From the NCBI RefSeq assembly GCF_019456655.1, contig NZ_CP080332.1, positions 2,666,001-2,730,000 on the forward strand: a DNA stretch of 64,000 bases. Direction: 5' to 3'. This DNA comes from Mycolicibacterium diernhoferi (lineage in GTDB: Bacteria; Actinomycetota; Actinomycetes; Mycobacteriales; Mycobacteriaceae). Below are positions 1 through 9,141 of the stretch, piece by piece; the first letter of the stretch is position 1; every line of letters starts with the position of its first letter. Below the pieces are notes generated by a model. It ran no database searches and was not told the DNA's origin. It worked only from the letters and a program-made list of their open reading frames with translations. The position numbers and the translations under genes were made by a program.

Positions 1-1151
1 TCGTCGTCCTTGAACGCCGGCCGCAGCAGATTCTCATACGACGCCGAATCCAGTTCGTCCATCTTGGAGACCATCACGTTCTCCAGGTCGAGTCGGCCGG
101 CCGCGTACTCCTCGATGTAGGAGGAGGTCTCCGGCAGCTTCTCGATGATCGAGTTCGCGATCTGGACCTTCATCTCCTGGTACTGGCGACCGCCCAGGAC
201 GTTGATGACCCGGCCCGCGAAGCCCATCTGGTCGTCGATGGTGCGGCCGATCTCGGCCTGGATGATGTCGAAGAACTTGTCCGACATCGGGCCGGTGAGC
301 AGGCTCTCCATGATGGCCTTCGGGGTGAAGATCTCCCGTGCCATCAGCGCGGCGTACCCGCGGATGACCTCCTTGCGGTGCGCCTGGAACACCCCCTGCC
401 ACTTGATGCCGAGGAAGATGTTCTTGCGCTCCAGCGGCCGGAAGATCATCTGCAGGGCCACCCAGTCGGTGAGGCCACCGGTGATCAGACCGAACAGCGG
501 CAACGCCAGATGCCAACCGGTGACGCCGAAGACCAGCATCTGGACCAGGCCGATGATGAACCCGAAGTACAGGCCGGACTTGATCAGGAATTTGAACGCC
601 GGCCGGCCGATGTCCTGGAACACCGCGTTGAGAGTGTGCTTGTCGCGGACCAGGTTGGTCACGACCATGTGCTTGATGTCGAAGATCTGGTCGACCTGCC
701 CGCGGAACTCCTCGAACATGCCGCGCGCCGCCGTCGGGATGCGGCCCTCGACGTTGTCGATGATCAGCTTCTTCACCGGGTCGGGGGTGGCCCGCCACAC
801 CTGCGGCTGGAACGCCATCATGATGGTGTCGACGAGTTCCTCGGACGCCTCGCGCAGCGGTCCGCCGAGTTCCTTCACCAGCTCGTCCGGGTCGATCTTG
901 TCGAACAGTTCCTCTGGCTTCAGAATGCCCGAGGTCAACGAATCGACCGCCACCGCAGCCATTTTCGGTGCCCGCTTGGGGATCTGCCCCTGCCAGCCAA
1001 GGTAGGGCTTGATGCCCTTGAACTCGACGGGATGGAACATCATCTTCAGCGCGAGGATCTTGGTGATCCAGCCGACGAAGGCCGCCCCGAACGGGATGGT
1101 GATGTACACCCACAGTGGGTAGGAGAAGGCGTTCTCCCAGAACTCGTTCAC
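1..1151 (-). CDS. DUF445 (YheB-like) membrane protein, 3' end cut by window edge
   Basis: The frame opens with GTG at 1151 and runs off the left edge, giving about 383 residues. The DUF445 signature appears twice: near residues 20-35 (GWITKILALKMMFHP) and near residue 195 (GLTDWVALQMIFRP). Each copy is followed by a G-WQG stretch and a basic patch. Hydrophobic segments lie near residues 10-30 and 165-200, so it is probably a membrane protein with a large soluble, helix-rich part between them. No biochemical function is established for this family. The start overlaps the stop of the upstream DUF4393 gene in a GTGA junction, so the two are likely co-translated. Family assignment is fairly sure; role is unknown. 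Confidence 0.8.
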   Translation of the reverse strand, partial: MNEFWENAFSYPLWVYITIPFGAAFVGWITKILALKMMFHPVEFKGIKPYLGWQGQIPKRAPKMAAVAVDSLTSGILKPEELFDKIDPDELVKELGGPLREASEELVDTIMMAFQPQVWRATPDPVKKLIIDNVEGRIPTAARGMFEEFRGQVDQIFDIKHMVVTNLVRDKHTLNAVFQDIGRPAFKFLIKSGLYFGFIIGLVQMLVFGVTGWHLALPLFGLITGGLTDWVALQMIFRPLERKNIFLGIKWQGVFQAHRKEVIRGYAALMAREIFTPKAIMESLLTGPMSDKFFDIIQAEIGRTIDDQMGFAGRVINVLGGRQYQEMKVQIANSIIEKLPETSSYIEEYAAGRLDLENVMVSKMDELDSASYENLLRPAFKDD

Positions 1152-1810
1152 TTGGCCGCCTCCCATAGTTCTTGCCCGAGGTCACTGATGCGCACGGTGC
1201 GCCGGACGACCCGTGCCGCCCGGACGCCGCGGCGCGCGGTGGCCAGTGCGATGTTCACCACCGAGTCGGTCAGCAACATCTCGTACTCGTCGTACATGGA
1301 TGTGGCCTCCGGCCCGATCCGGACCAGGCCCAGCCGGAGCATCCTGGTCAGATACAGCGGGGTGTAGCGGGGCAGGGACACTCCCGCCGACCGGCCCACC
1401 GTGGAGGCGTTCTTCAGCGCGTATGCGGACGCCCCGCCGGCTCCCGGTTCGGCGACGTGGATGACGGGGTAGGCAGACCCGTCGGACAGCGCGGCCAGAA
1501 TCCGCGCCTCGTCGGGCACCAGCGATCCCAGCAGATCCAGGTACAGCGCGTCGCGGCTCCTGTCGGGACTCGAGTACATCGACCGGTCGAGCAGGGTGCG
1601 CAGCAGCTGATTCGGTGACGCTGCCTGCTCATCATCGTCTGCGGTCACCGCAGCGGGCGGGTCCAGATCGGTCAGGTGCTTGCGCATCACCCGCACCACG
1701 GCGCGCTCGGCGTCGGCCAGCAGGGGTAGCACGTCAGCGGCGAGCGGCGCCCGCTTGGCGACGCCGCCGAGAAGGGTCAACCCCCCGCCGATCAAACCCT
1801 CCAGATCCAC
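1148..1810 (-). CDS. DUF4393 (Abi-alpha-like) protein
   Basis: About 220 residues from a GTG start at 1810, which has GAGGGG just upstream; an in-frame ATG at 1909 would add 33 residues of poorly coding-like sequence. The N-terminal part is glycine- and leucine-rich. The middle has a tract of the kind seen in DUF4393 proteins (LLDRSMYSSPDRSRDALYLD, then LVPDEARILAAL). DUF4393 was named from a lactococcal abortive-infection protein, but chromosomal actinobacterial members are not known to act in defence. It overlaps the DUF445 gene by four bases and probably works with it at the membrane. A TAGGGT minus-10-like box lies upstream on this strand. Family call is moderate and function is unknown. 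Confidence 0.6.
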   Translation of the reverse strand: MDLEGLIGGGLTLLGGVAKRAPLAADVLPLLADAERAVVRVMRKHLTDLDPPAAVTADDDEQAASPNQLLRTLLDRSMYSSPDRSRDALYLDLLGSLVPDEARILAALSDGSAYPVIHVAEPGAGGASAYALKNASTVGRSAGVSLPRYTPLYLTRMLRLGLVRIGPEATSMYDEYEMLLTDSVVNIALATARRGVRAARVVRRTVRISDLGQELWEAAK

Positions 1811-2050
1811 GCGGCCCCTCGGTGTTCGGTCAGCAACTATTGCTAGCACCCTAGTGGTCGGCGGTTGCAGGCCCGCAACAATCCCCGGTAAACGACGATC
1901 TGTGCGCATTGCGCACGGCTTTTCTCACATCCGTCGGCTGATCGGCCGACAGTGATGTGGCGGCCGGATGCGATTTCAGCAACGTCATGACCGGCACCGG
2001 CAAACTGGCATTTCGTTGCCCGCGTCACAGTGGGCCGGGGCGCGCAACGA

Positions 2051-2084
2051 CGCAGACGCTGGGCGTCATTGCCCGGCGTCTGCG
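2051..2084 (-). terminator. Strong hairpin downstream of xfp
   Basis: Arms 2051-2064 and 2071-2084 pair over 14 positions, 13 of them Watson-Crick plus one possible G-U, around a 6-base loop (GTCATT). There is no U tract, as is common for mycobacterial terminators. It lies 84 bases past the xfp stop codon and would end the glgP-xfp transcript. Confidence 0.55.
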
Positions 2085-2120
2085 CGGCTGTCGTGAATCG
2101 CCGGGCTGAACCCCTCGTGT

Positions 2121-2151
2121 CGGCCGGGCGTCCTGCTCGAATACCCGGCCG
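2121..2151 (-). terminator. First hairpin after xfp
   Basis: Perfect 8-base arms, CGGCCGGG at 2121-2128 and CCCGGCCG at 2144-2151, enclose a 15-base loop. It starts 17 bases past the xfp stop codon. It may be a first terminator or a 3'-end stabiliser ahead of the stronger hairpin at 2051-2084. Confidence 0.35.
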
Positions 2152-2167
2152 TTGCGGGGCACAAACG

Positions 2168-4546
2168 TCAGTCGAGACGTTCCCAGGTCCAGCCCGAGAT
2201 GGCCGGATCGTCCTCGCCGTGCTCACGGGTGTACCGGCGGGCCGACAGTCGGGCGTCGATCATCTCCTGTCGCAGGCCCGCGACATTGCTGCCCAGCCCC
2301 GGCACCCGGTCGATGACATCGATGACCAGATGGAACCGGTCCAGGTCGTTGAGCATGACCATGTCGAAAGGTGTGGTGGTGGTGCCGCGTTCCTTGAATC
2401 CGCGGACATGCAGCTGACTGTGGTTGACATGCCGGTAGGCCAGCCGATGGATCAGCCACGGATAGCCGTGGTAGGCGAAGATGATCGGTGTGTCGGTGGT
2501 GAACAGCGCGTCGAACTCGTAATCGGTCATCCCGTGCGGATGCTCGGACTGCGGCTGCAGGCGCATGATGTCGACCACGTTGACCACCCGGACCGCCAGC
2601 CCGGGCAGCCTGCGCCGCAGGATATCCGCTGCGGCAAGGGTTTCCAGTGTCGGAATGTCCCCGGCACAGGCCAGCACCACATCGGGTGCCTGGCTGCCCT
2701 GCTCGGAGCCGGCCCATTCCCAGATACCCGCGCCCCGCGCGCAGTGCGCGATCGCCTCGTCCATGCTCAGGTAATTCAGCGCGGGCTGCTTACCGGCGAC
2801 GATCACGTTGATGTACTGCCTGCTGCGCAGGCAGTGGTCGGCCACCGACAACAGACTGTTGGCGTCCGGCGGCAGGTACACCCGCACCACCTCGGGCCGC
2901 TTGTTGGCGATGTGGTCGATGAATCCGGGATCCTGGTGGGAGGCCCCGTTGTGGTCCTGGCGCCAGACATGGGATGTCAGAAGGTAATTCAGTGAGGCGA
3001 TGGGGCGGCGCCAGGGCAGCTCATTGGTGGTCGCCAACCACTTCGCGTGTTGATTGGCCATCGAGTCGACGACGTGGACGAATGCCTCGTAACAGCTGAA
3101 GAACCCGTGCCGCCCGGTCAGCAGATAGCCTTCCAGCCAGCCCTGGCACAGATGCTCGGACAACACCTCCATCACCCGGCCGTCCGGGGACAGGTGCTCG
3201 TCATCCGCGGACAGTTCGGCTTCCCAGACCTTGTCGGTGGCGTCGTACACCGCCGAGAGCCGGTTGGATGCCGTCTCGTCGGGCCCCATCAGCCGGAAAT
3301 TGTCGGTGTTGCGGGCGATGACATCACGCAGGAAGGTGCCCAGCACCCTGGTGGCCTCACTGATACCGACTGCCGGCTCGTCGACCTCGACGGCGTAGTC
3401 GGCGATCGGCGGCAGATCCAGTTCCCGCAGCACCAGCCCCCCATTCGCGTGCGGGTTGGCGCTCATCCGGCGATCGCCCCGGGGCGCCAGCGCCCGCAGG
3501 TCGGGACGCAACGCCCCGGCGTCGTCGAACAGTTCCTCGGGCCGGTAGCTCTCCATCCATTCCCGAAGCTGGCCGAGATGCTCGCTGTTGGTGCGGGTTT
3601 CGGACAGCGGGACCTGATGGGATCGCCAGGTTCCCTCGACCTTCTTGCCGTCCACCTCGCGCGGGCCGGTCCAGCCCTTGGGAGTGCGCAGGATGATCAT
3701 CGGCCACAGCGGCCGGCCGGTCTGGCCGTCCACCCGGGCCGCCCGCTGGATCGCGCCGATCTGGTCGAACGCGTCATCGAGGGCGGTGGCCAGCAGGCGG
3801 TGCACGGTGACCGGGTCGTCACCGGCGACGGTGATCGGCACATACCCGTAGCCCCGCATCAGCGCGTCCAGCTCGTCTGCCGGAATGCGGGCCAGCACCG
3901 TCGGATTGGCGATCTTGTAACCGTTGAGATGCAGAATCGGCAGCACCGCGCCGTCGCGCACGGGATCGAGGAACTTGTTGGAATGCCAGCTGGCGGCCAG
4001 CGGGCCGGTCTCGGCCTCACCGTCCCCGATGACGGCGGCCACCACCAGGTCCGGATTGTCGAACGCGGCGCCGTAGGCGTGCACCAGCGCGTAGCCGAGT
4101 TCGCCGCCCTCATGGATGGAGCCCGGGGTCTCCGGCGCGACGTGGCTGGGGATACCACCCGGGAAGGAGAACTGGCGGAACAGCTTGCGCAGCCCCTCGG
4201 CGTCCTGACCGATCCCGGTGTACACCTCCGAGTAGGTGCCCTCCAGATAGGCGTTGGCCACCAGGCCGGGGCCGCCGTGGCCGGGACCGGTGATGTAGAT
4301 GACGTCGGCATTGCGCTGCCGGATCACCCGGTTCAGATGCGTGTAGAGCAGGTTGAGCCCGGGCGTGGTGCCCCAGTGGCCCAGCAGTCGGGGTTTGACG
4401 TGCTCGGCGGTCAGCGGTCGACGCAGCAGCGGATTGTCCAGCAGATAGATCTGCCCGACCGACAGATAGTTCGCCGCCCGCCAGTATGCGTCGAGTTGGG
4501 CGACCTCGTCGTCGGAAAGCGTCACAGCTGTCGTCGATGTTTCCAT
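2168..4546 (-). CDS. xfp: Phosphoketolase (xylulose-5-P / fructose-6-P)
   Basis: A 792-residue thiamine-diphosphate enzyme that splits xylulose 5-phosphate (and often fructose 6-phosphate) with phosphate into acetyl phosphate and glyceraldehyde 3-phosphate (or erythrose 4-phosphate). The family length is about 790-825. Visible motifs are GPGHGGPG at residues 87-94, [13 protein letters not shown] near 141-153, and the ThDP motif GDGEAETGP at 174-182. The C-terminal end has the family's [14 protein letters not shown] tract. ATG at 4546 is chosen over one 18 bases earlier because AGAGGGG lies just before it. It starts 10 bases after the glgP stop codon, so it is the second gene of a glgP-xfp operon. 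Confidence 0.95.
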   Translation of the reverse strand: METSTTAVTLSDDEVAQLDAYWRAANYLSVGQIYLLDNPLLRRPLTAEHVKPRLLGHWGTTPGLNLLYTHLNRVIRQRNADVIYITGPGHGGPGLVANAYLEGTYSEVYTGIGQDAEGLRKLFRQFSFPGGIPSHVAPETPGSIHEGGELGYALVHAYGAAFDNPDLVVAAVIGDGEAETGPLAASWHSNKFLDPVRDGAVLPILHLNGYKIANPTVLARIPADELDALMRGYGYVPITVAGDDPVTVHRLLATALDDAFDQIGAIQRAARVDGQTGRPLWPMIILRTPKGWTGPREVDGKKVEGTWRSHQVPLSETRTNSEHLGQLREWMESYRPEELFDDAGALRPDLRALAPRGDRRMSANPHANGGLVLRELDLPPIADYAVEVDEPAVGISEATRVLGTFLRDVIARNTDNFRLMGPDETASNRLSAVYDATDKVWEAELSADDEHLSPDGRVMEVLSEHLCQGWLEGYLLTGRHGFFSCYEAFVHVVDSMANQHAKWLATTNELPWRRPIASLNYLLTSHVWRQDHNGASHQDPGFIDHIANKRPEVVRVYLPPDANSLLSVADHCLRSRQYINVIVAGKQPALNYLSMDEAIAHCARGAGIWEWAGSEQGSQAPDVVLACAGDIPTLETLAAADILRRRLPGLAVRVVNVVDIMRLQPQSEHPHGMTDYEFDALFTTDTPIIFAYHGYPWLIHRLAYRHVNHSQLHVRGFKERGTTTTPFDMVMLNDLDRFHLVIDVIDRVPGLGSNVAGLRQEMIDARLSARRYTREHGEDDPAISGWTWERLD

Positions 4547-4556
4547 GGTTACCCCT

Positions 4557-7055
4557 CTACCCATTATTCAAAGACTGCACCTTCACGGGCCGAACTCCCC
4601 AGATTTCGTCGCAGTATTCTTCGATCGCGCGATCGGAGGAGAATTTGCCGCTGCGGGCGGCGTTGAGGATGGACATCCGCGACCAGGCGTCGCGGTCCTG
4701 CCAGGCGGCACTCACCCGATCCTGGCACTGCACGTAGGACGCGTAGTCCGCGAGCACCAGGAACGGGTCATGGTGGATCAGGTTGTCGATCAACGGGCGG
4801 AACACCTCGGTGTCACCGTGTGAGAAGTGCCCGCCGGCAATCAGATCCAGCACCGCGCGCAGCTCCGGGTTCTCGGTGACGACGGACGCCGGGCGGTAAC
4901 CGTCGCGCTTGAGCGCCTCGACCTCGTCCACGGTGAGCCCGAACAGGAAGAAGTTCTCCGCACCGGCCTCCTCGCGGATCTCCACGTTGGCGCCGTCCAG
5001 GGTGCCGATGGTCAGGGCGCCGTTCATCATGAACTTCATGTTCCCGGTGCCGGAGGCCTCCTTGCCGGCGGTCGAGATATGCTCGGAGAGGTTGGCGGCG
5101 GGGTAGATCAGGTGCGCATTCTGCACGTTGAAATTCGGCAGGAACACCACCTTCATCAGGCCGTTGACCTCGGGGTCGAAGTTGACCATCGCCCCGACCG
5201 CGGTGATCAGCTTGATGATGCGCTTGGCCAGGAAGTAGCCGGGCGCGGCCTTGCCGCCGAAGATGTAGGCCCGCGGCGCCATGTCGATCCCGGGATCGTT
5301 CTTGATCCGCAGGTACTGGGTGACGATGTTGAGTACGTTGAGGTGCTGGCGTTTGTATTCGTGGATCCGCTTGACCTGGATGTCGAACAACCAGCTCGGG
5401 TCCAGGACCACGCCGGTCTCGTCGCGCACGAAGTCGGCCAGCCGCGCCTTGTTGGCCCGCTTCACCGCTCGCCATTCCTGGCGGAACCCGTCGTCGTCGA
5501 TGAACGCCTCCAGCCCGCGCAGCCGGCCGAGGTGGGTGAGCCAGCCGTCGCCGACGGTACGGTCCAGTAGCCGGCGCAGACCCGGATTGGACAGCGCCAC
5601 GAACCGGCGCGGTGTCACACCGTTGGTCTTGTTCGAGAACCGTTCCGGCCACATCTCGTAGAAGTCCTTCAGCACGCTGTCCTTCAGCAGCTCCGAGTGC
5701 AGCGCGGCCACACCGTTGATCGCGTGGCTGCCGACGGTGGCCAGGTGCGCCATCCGCACGGTTTTGCCGCCGTTCTCGCCGATCAGCGACATCCGCCGGA
5801 CCCGGTCCTCGTCGCCCGGGAACTTGGCCCGCACCTCGTCGAGGAAGCGGCTGTTGATCTCGTAGATGATCTCCAGGTGCCGGGGCAGGCTCTGGCCGAA
5901 CATCTCCAGCGGCCACTTCTCCAGCGCTTCGGGCAGCAGGGTGTGGTTGGTGTAGCCGAAGGTGGCCACCGTGATGTCCCAGGCGTGCTCCCAGTCCAGG
6001 CGCCGTTCGTCGACCAGCAGCCGCATGAGTTCGGCGACGCCGATCGAGGGGTGAGTGTCGTTGAGCTGGATGGCGAATCGCTCGGGCAGATCGTAGACGG
6101 ACAAATCGGCAAGGTCATCCAGGATGTGCAGCACATGCTGCAGCGAACAGGACACGAAGAAGAACTGCTGCAGCAACCGCAGTCTCTTGCCCGCCTCGGG
6201 TTCGTCGTTGGGGTAGAGCACCTTGGTCACGGTCTCTGAGGTGACCTCCTCCTCGACCGCCTTGTAGTAGTCGCCGGTATGGAACGCTTCCAGCGCGAAG
6301 GACTGCACGGCGCGGGCACTCCACAGGGTGAGCGTGTTGCAGGTCTTGACGCCGTAGCCCTGGATCGGGGTGTCATAGGCGACTCCCTGGATGACGCGCT
6401 GCGGGATCCAGCGCACCCGGTGCACGCCGGCGTCGTCGGCGTAGCGTTCGGTGTGTCCGCCCCACAGCACCGGGTAGTGCACGTCGGGTTTGGCGATCTC
6501 CCATGGATTTCCGTTCAGCAGCCAGTTGTCGGTCTTCTCGACCTGCCAGCCGTCGTGGATCTCCTGGTCGAAGATGCCGAACTCGTAGCGGATTCCGTAG
6601 CCGATGGCCGGCCGTTCCAGGGTGGCCAGGGAATCCAGGTAGCAGGCCGCCAGCCGGCCCAGCCCACCGTTGCCCAGGCCGGGTTCCTCCTCGCAGGCCA
6701 GCACCTCGTCGATGTCCTGTCCCAGCTCGGCCAGCGCCGCGCGGGCGGCGTCCTCGATGCCCAGGTTGAGCAGGTTGGCCCCCAGTTGCGGCCCCATCAG
6801 GAATTCCGCGGACAGATAACAGGTGACCTTGCTGCCCCGGTCCAGGGATGTCTGGGTGGAGTCAGTCCGGTTGTCCTGCATACGGTCCCGCACCGCCAGC
6901 GCCAACGCCCGGTAGTAGTGCTCGGGGCGCAGGGCCGCGGCGGGCCGGCCGACCGTGTAGCGGATGTGGTCGATGATGGCCCGGCGCAACGCGTCCGCGG
7001 ACAGACCGGTGCGGGTGCGTTCGACGGCCGGGATGTTCGCAACAAGATCGGTCAT
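4557..7055 (-). CDS. glgP: Glycogen/maltodextrin phosphorylase
   Basis: An 832-residue GT35 enzyme that removes glucose 1-phosphate from alpha-1,4-glucan ends with inorganic phosphate. The PLP site [14 protein letters not shown] is clear, with the Schiff-base lysine at residue 674. [17 protein letters not shown] and the KRIHEYKRQ tract are also family hallmarks. Length matches bacterial GlgP. It is the first gene of a two-gene operon with phosphoketolase, which suggests stored glucan is routed to acetyl phosphate. It is divergent from the kinase gene at 7139 over 83 bases. No strong ribosome-binding site precedes ATG 7055, so the transcript may have little or no leader. Confidence 0.95.
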   Translation of the reverse strand: MTDLVANIPAVERTRTGLSADALRRAIIDHIRYTVGRPAAALRPEHYYRALALAVRDRMQDNRTDSTQTSLDRGSKVTCYLSAEFLMGPQLGANLLNLGIEDAARAALAELGQDIDEVLACEEEPGLGNGGLGRLAACYLDSLATLERPAIGYGIRYEFGIFDQEIHDGWQVEKTDNWLLNGNPWEIAKPDVHYPVLWGGHTERYADDAGVHRVRWIPQRVIQGVAYDTPIQGYGVKTCNTLTLWSARAVQSFALEAFHTGDYYKAVEEEVTSETVTKVLYPNDEPEAGKRLRLLQQFFFVSCSLQHVLHILDDLADLSVYDLPERFAIQLNDTHPSIGVAELMRLLVDERRLDWEHAWDITVATFGYTNHTLLPEALEKWPLEMFGQSLPRHLEIIYEINSRFLDEVRAKFPGDEDRVRRMSLIGENGGKTVRMAHLATVGSHAINGVAALHSELLKDSVLKDFYEMWPERFSNKTNGVTPRRFVALSNPGLRRLLDRTVGDGWLTHLGRLRGLEAFIDDDGFRQEWRAVKRANKARLADFVRDETGVVLDPSWLFDIQVKRIHEYKRQHLNVLNIVTQYLRIKNDPGIDMAPRAYIFGGKAAPGYFLAKRIIKLITAVGAMVNFDPEVNGLMKVVFLPNFNVQNAHLIYPAANLSEHISTAGKEASGTGNMKFMMNGALTIGTLDGANVEIREEAGAENFFLFGLTVDEVEALKRDGYRPASVVTENPELRAVLDLIAGGHFSHGDTEVFRPLIDNLIHHDPFLVLADYASYVQCQDRVSAAWQDRDAWSRMSILNAARSGKFSSDRAIEEYCDEIWGVRPVKVQSLNNG

Positions 7056-7138
7056 GGGCGCAAGTCTGTCAGGGGTTCGCGCAGATCGCGCGCGCAGATG
7101 AGCGTCGGTCCGGTGAACGGATGTGAGACGCTGCCGGG

Positions 7139-8191
7139 ATGCCCGGTGTCCCCGAACTCGTCGACGTCCTCCCGCAGCACCGCTTCGACGATGCGGCCCT
7201 GACCCGTTATCTGGGCGGTCACGGCATCGAAGGTCCGTTGCTGATCCGGCAGTTCCAGGGCGGTCAGAGCAACCCGACCTATCATTTACAAAGCCCGACA
7301 GGAGAATTCGTCCTGCGCAAAAAGCCGCCCGGTACGTTGCTGCCGAGGGCGCACGATGTGGGCCGGGAATACCGGGTGATGTCCGCGCTGGCCGACAGTG
7401 ATGTGCCGGTGCCGCGGATGCGCACCATGTGCGAGGACGAGTCGGTGCTCGGTACGCCGTTCTTCGTCATGGATCACGTACCGGGCAGGATCTTCCCCGA
7501 CCGGGTGCTGCGCGAGGGGACACCCGAGGACCGGGCCGCGGTGTACCGGGACATGGCCCGGGTGCTCGCGCGTCTGCACAAGGTGGACTGGCGGGCCGCC
7601 GGCCTCTCCGATTTCGGGCGGCCCGACGGCTACCTGGCCCGTCAGGTGGCGCTGTGGACCCGGCAGTGGGAGGCCGCCAAGGTCGAGGAATGCGCCGATA
7701 TGGACCGGCTGGCCGCCTGGTTGCCCCGACATCTGCCGGCCGGGGACGAGGCGTGCATCGCCCACGGGGACTACCGGCTGGGCAACGTGCTGCTGCATCC
7801 CACCGAACCGCGCATCGTGGCGGTGCTGGACTGGGAGCTGTCCACGATCGGCCACCCACTGGCGGATCTGGGGTACGCGGCGATGACCTACCACCTGCCC
7901 GGGGAGGCCGACCCGTTGATGGGCGTGGCCGGTGAGGACCTGAGCGGCACAGGCATCCCCGACGAGGCCGAGTTCGTCGCCGAGTATTGCCGGGAAGCGG
8001 GCCGGGAGACGCCCGATGAGCTGGTCAGCTTCGTGGTGTTCTCGATGTTCCGGTTGGCGTCCATCGTGGCCGGGGTGTGGCGGCGGGGTCTGGACGGTAA
8101 TGCCGCCGACGCCCGCGCGGGCACCGATCTGTTCCGGGACCGGTACCGCGGTCTGGCCGAGCGAGCCTGGGAGCTGGCCGGCGGGCTGTGA
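7139..8191 (+). CDS. Phosphotransferase, APH / ACAD10-11 kinase-domain type
   Basis: 350 residues with a protein-kinase-like fold. An ATP-anchor region lies near residues 55-65 (FVLRKKPPG). The catalytic loop is HGDYRLGNVLL (Brenner HxDxxxxN), and the metal-binding motif is VLDWELSTIGHPLADLGY. The latter two are very close to the kinase domain of animal ACAD10/ACAD11 and bacterial LvaA, which phosphorylate 4-hydroxyacyl-CoA on the hydroxyl so that an acyl-CoA dehydrogenase-fold partner can remove phosphate. The next genes encode exactly such partners. Aminoglycoside resistance is unlikely. The substrate is inferred from neighbours and family; the kinase fold is sure. Confidence 0.85.
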   Translation: MPGVPELVDVLPQHRFDDAALTRYLGGHGIEGPLLIRQFQGGQSNPTYHLQSPTGEFVLRKKPPGTLLPRAHDVGREYRVMSALADSDVPVPRMRTMCEDESVLGTPFFVMDHVPGRIFPDRVLREGTPEDRAAVYRDMARVLARLHKVDWRAAGLSDFGRPDGYLARQVALWTRQWEAAKVEECADMDRLAAWLPRHLPAGDEACIAHGDYRLGNVLLHPTEPRIVAVLDWELSTIGHPLADLGYAAMTYHLPGEADPLMGVAGEDLSGTGIPDEAEFVAEYCREAGRETPDELVSFVVFSMFRLASIVAGVWRRGLDGNAADARAGTDLFRDRYRGLAERAWELAGGL

Positions 8192-8226
8192 GATTCGACC
8201 ATGTGGTAGTAAAGTTCTGGCCTGAT

Positions 8227-8241
8227 GAGAATCGGATTCTC
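8227..8241. promoter_or_regulatory. Palindromic operator upstream of the acyl-CoA dehydrogenase pair
   Basis: GAGAATC and GATTCTC flank one central G, a perfect 15-base inverted repeat. It sits 9 bases before a TAGGCT minus-10 box (8251-8256), so a bound protein would cover the minus-35 region. No regulator gene is adjacent, so the binding protein is unknown. Confidence 0.5.
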
Positions 8242-8250
8242 CAGAAAGGA

Positions 8251-8256
8251 TAGGCT
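8251..8256 (+). promoter_or_regulatory. Minus-10 box of a leaderless promoter
   Basis: TAGGCT fits TANNNT and ends 6 bases before ATG 8263, the usual spacing for transcription starting at the start codon in mycobacteria. The AGAAAGGA upstream is too far from the ATG to be a good ribosome-binding site. Confidence 0.45.
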
Positions 8257-8262
8257 CCTCTC

Positions 8263-9141
8263 ATGGATGTTCGGCTGACCAGTGAGCAGCAACAACTGCG
8301 GGACGCGGCCGCCAAGCTCGCCGATGATCTCGGCCCCGGAGCGGTGGGCGAGCTCGACGACGGCGACCGGGTGGCCCGGCTGGAGAAGACCGTCGCGGCC
8401 ACCGGTTGGCGTTCCCTGCGCTCCGACGGCGCGACCGGTGTCGAGGTCGCCCTGGTCGCCGAGGAGTTCGGGCGCGGGCTGGTCGACGTGCCGTTTCTCG
8501 GCCCGGTGCTGGCCGACGATCTCGGGCACTCCGACGCCACCATCGTGACCCGCGGCATCGCCCCCGATGCCCGGGGGTTGCGCCGCGGTGTCTGGCTCGA
8601 CGGTGGCAGTGTCACCGTCGCCGACCTGGGTGATGCCACCCCCGGTGTCGACCTGACGCGATGGGCCGCACCGGTATCTGGCGACGCCGCCGTGGTGGGG
8701 GAGGTGGATCCACAGCGGGCACAGGCTCTGGCGCTGGTGGTGACCGCCGCCGACATCCTGGGCGCGGCCCGTGGGGCATTCGACCTGGCCTGCGACTACG
8801 CCAAGGTGCGCGAGCAGTACGGCAAGGCCATCGGTTCCTACCAGGCCATCGCGCACATGCTCGCCGAGAGTCTGGTGCTCATCGAGGGATCGATCAGCAT
8901 CCTGCGGTACGCCGCATGGGCCGTCGACGAGGAGGAGTCCGGCGTCGCGGCCGAAGCCGCCCGCGTCGCCAAGGTCTACTGCGCGAAATCCGCGCACACC
9001 ATCTGTGAGACGTCCATTCAGGTGCACGGCGGTATCGGCAACACCTGGGAGTGCGCGGCGCACGTCTACCTGCGCCGGGTATTGGTGTCCACCGGCTTGT
9101 GGCCGGTGTCGTTGAAGGAGATCTCCGTTGGACTTTCGTGA
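8263..9141 (+). CDS. Acyl-CoA dehydrogenase, short subunit of a probable heteromer
   Basis: 292 residues, well below the usual 380-400, with an abbreviated N-terminal and middle part and a complete-looking C-terminal helical domain (REQYGKAIGSYQAIAHMLAE, then IQVHGGIGNTWECAAHVYLRR). Mycobacteria often build acyl-CoA dehydrogenases as two different adjacent subunits, one short, that share the FAD site. This gene overlaps the next, full-length subunit by 14 bases, which supports that. The Glu in TWEC is the best candidate for a catalytic base, because the partner lacks Glu at the usual C-terminal position. With the kinase upstream it may act on phosphorylated 4-hydroxyacyl-CoA; that is inference. 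Confidence 0.85.
   Translation: MDVRLTSEQQQLRDAAAKLADDLGPGAVGELDDGDRVARLEKTVAATGWRSLRSDGATGVEVALVAEEFGRGLVDVPFLGPVLADDLGHSDATIVTRGIAPDARGLRRGVWLDGGSVTVADLGDATPGVDLTRWAAPVSGDAAVVGEVDPQRAQALALVVTAADILGAARGAFDLACDYAKVREQYGKAIGSYQAIAHMLAESLVLIEGSISILRYAAWAVDEEESGVAAEAARVAKVYCAKSAHTICETSIQVHGGIGNTWECAAHVYLRRVLVSTGLWPVSLKEISVGLS

Larger units (their letters stand above)
1811..2167. other. 357-base gap rich in inverted repeats, no gene
   Basis: No convincing coding sequence is seen between the DUF4393 gene and xfp. The gap holds four inverted repeats: GTGCGC/GCGCAC at 1902-1916, GTCGGC/GCCGAC at 1933-1950, a 14-bp stem at 2051-2084, and CGGCCGGG/CCCGGCCG at 2121-2151. The last two lie downstream of xfp and look like transcript-end hairpins. 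The first two sit upstream of the DUF4393 gene and could be operators or leader structure. Confidence 0.5.

Noticed and set aside
34..1185. Minus-strand frame covering the left-edge gene in another register
   Set aside because: The register starting at GTG 1151 gives the DUF445 motifs twice; this one gives low-complexity Arg/Gly/Pro sequence.
3047..4666. Open frame of about 539 codons antisense to xfp
   Set aside because: The phosphoketolase motifs are on the other strand and the antisense product has no motif.
7139..8191. Aminoglycoside resistance gene
   Set aside because: The APH fold is shared, but its motifs and fatty-acid neighbours match the ACAD10/11 kinase group.
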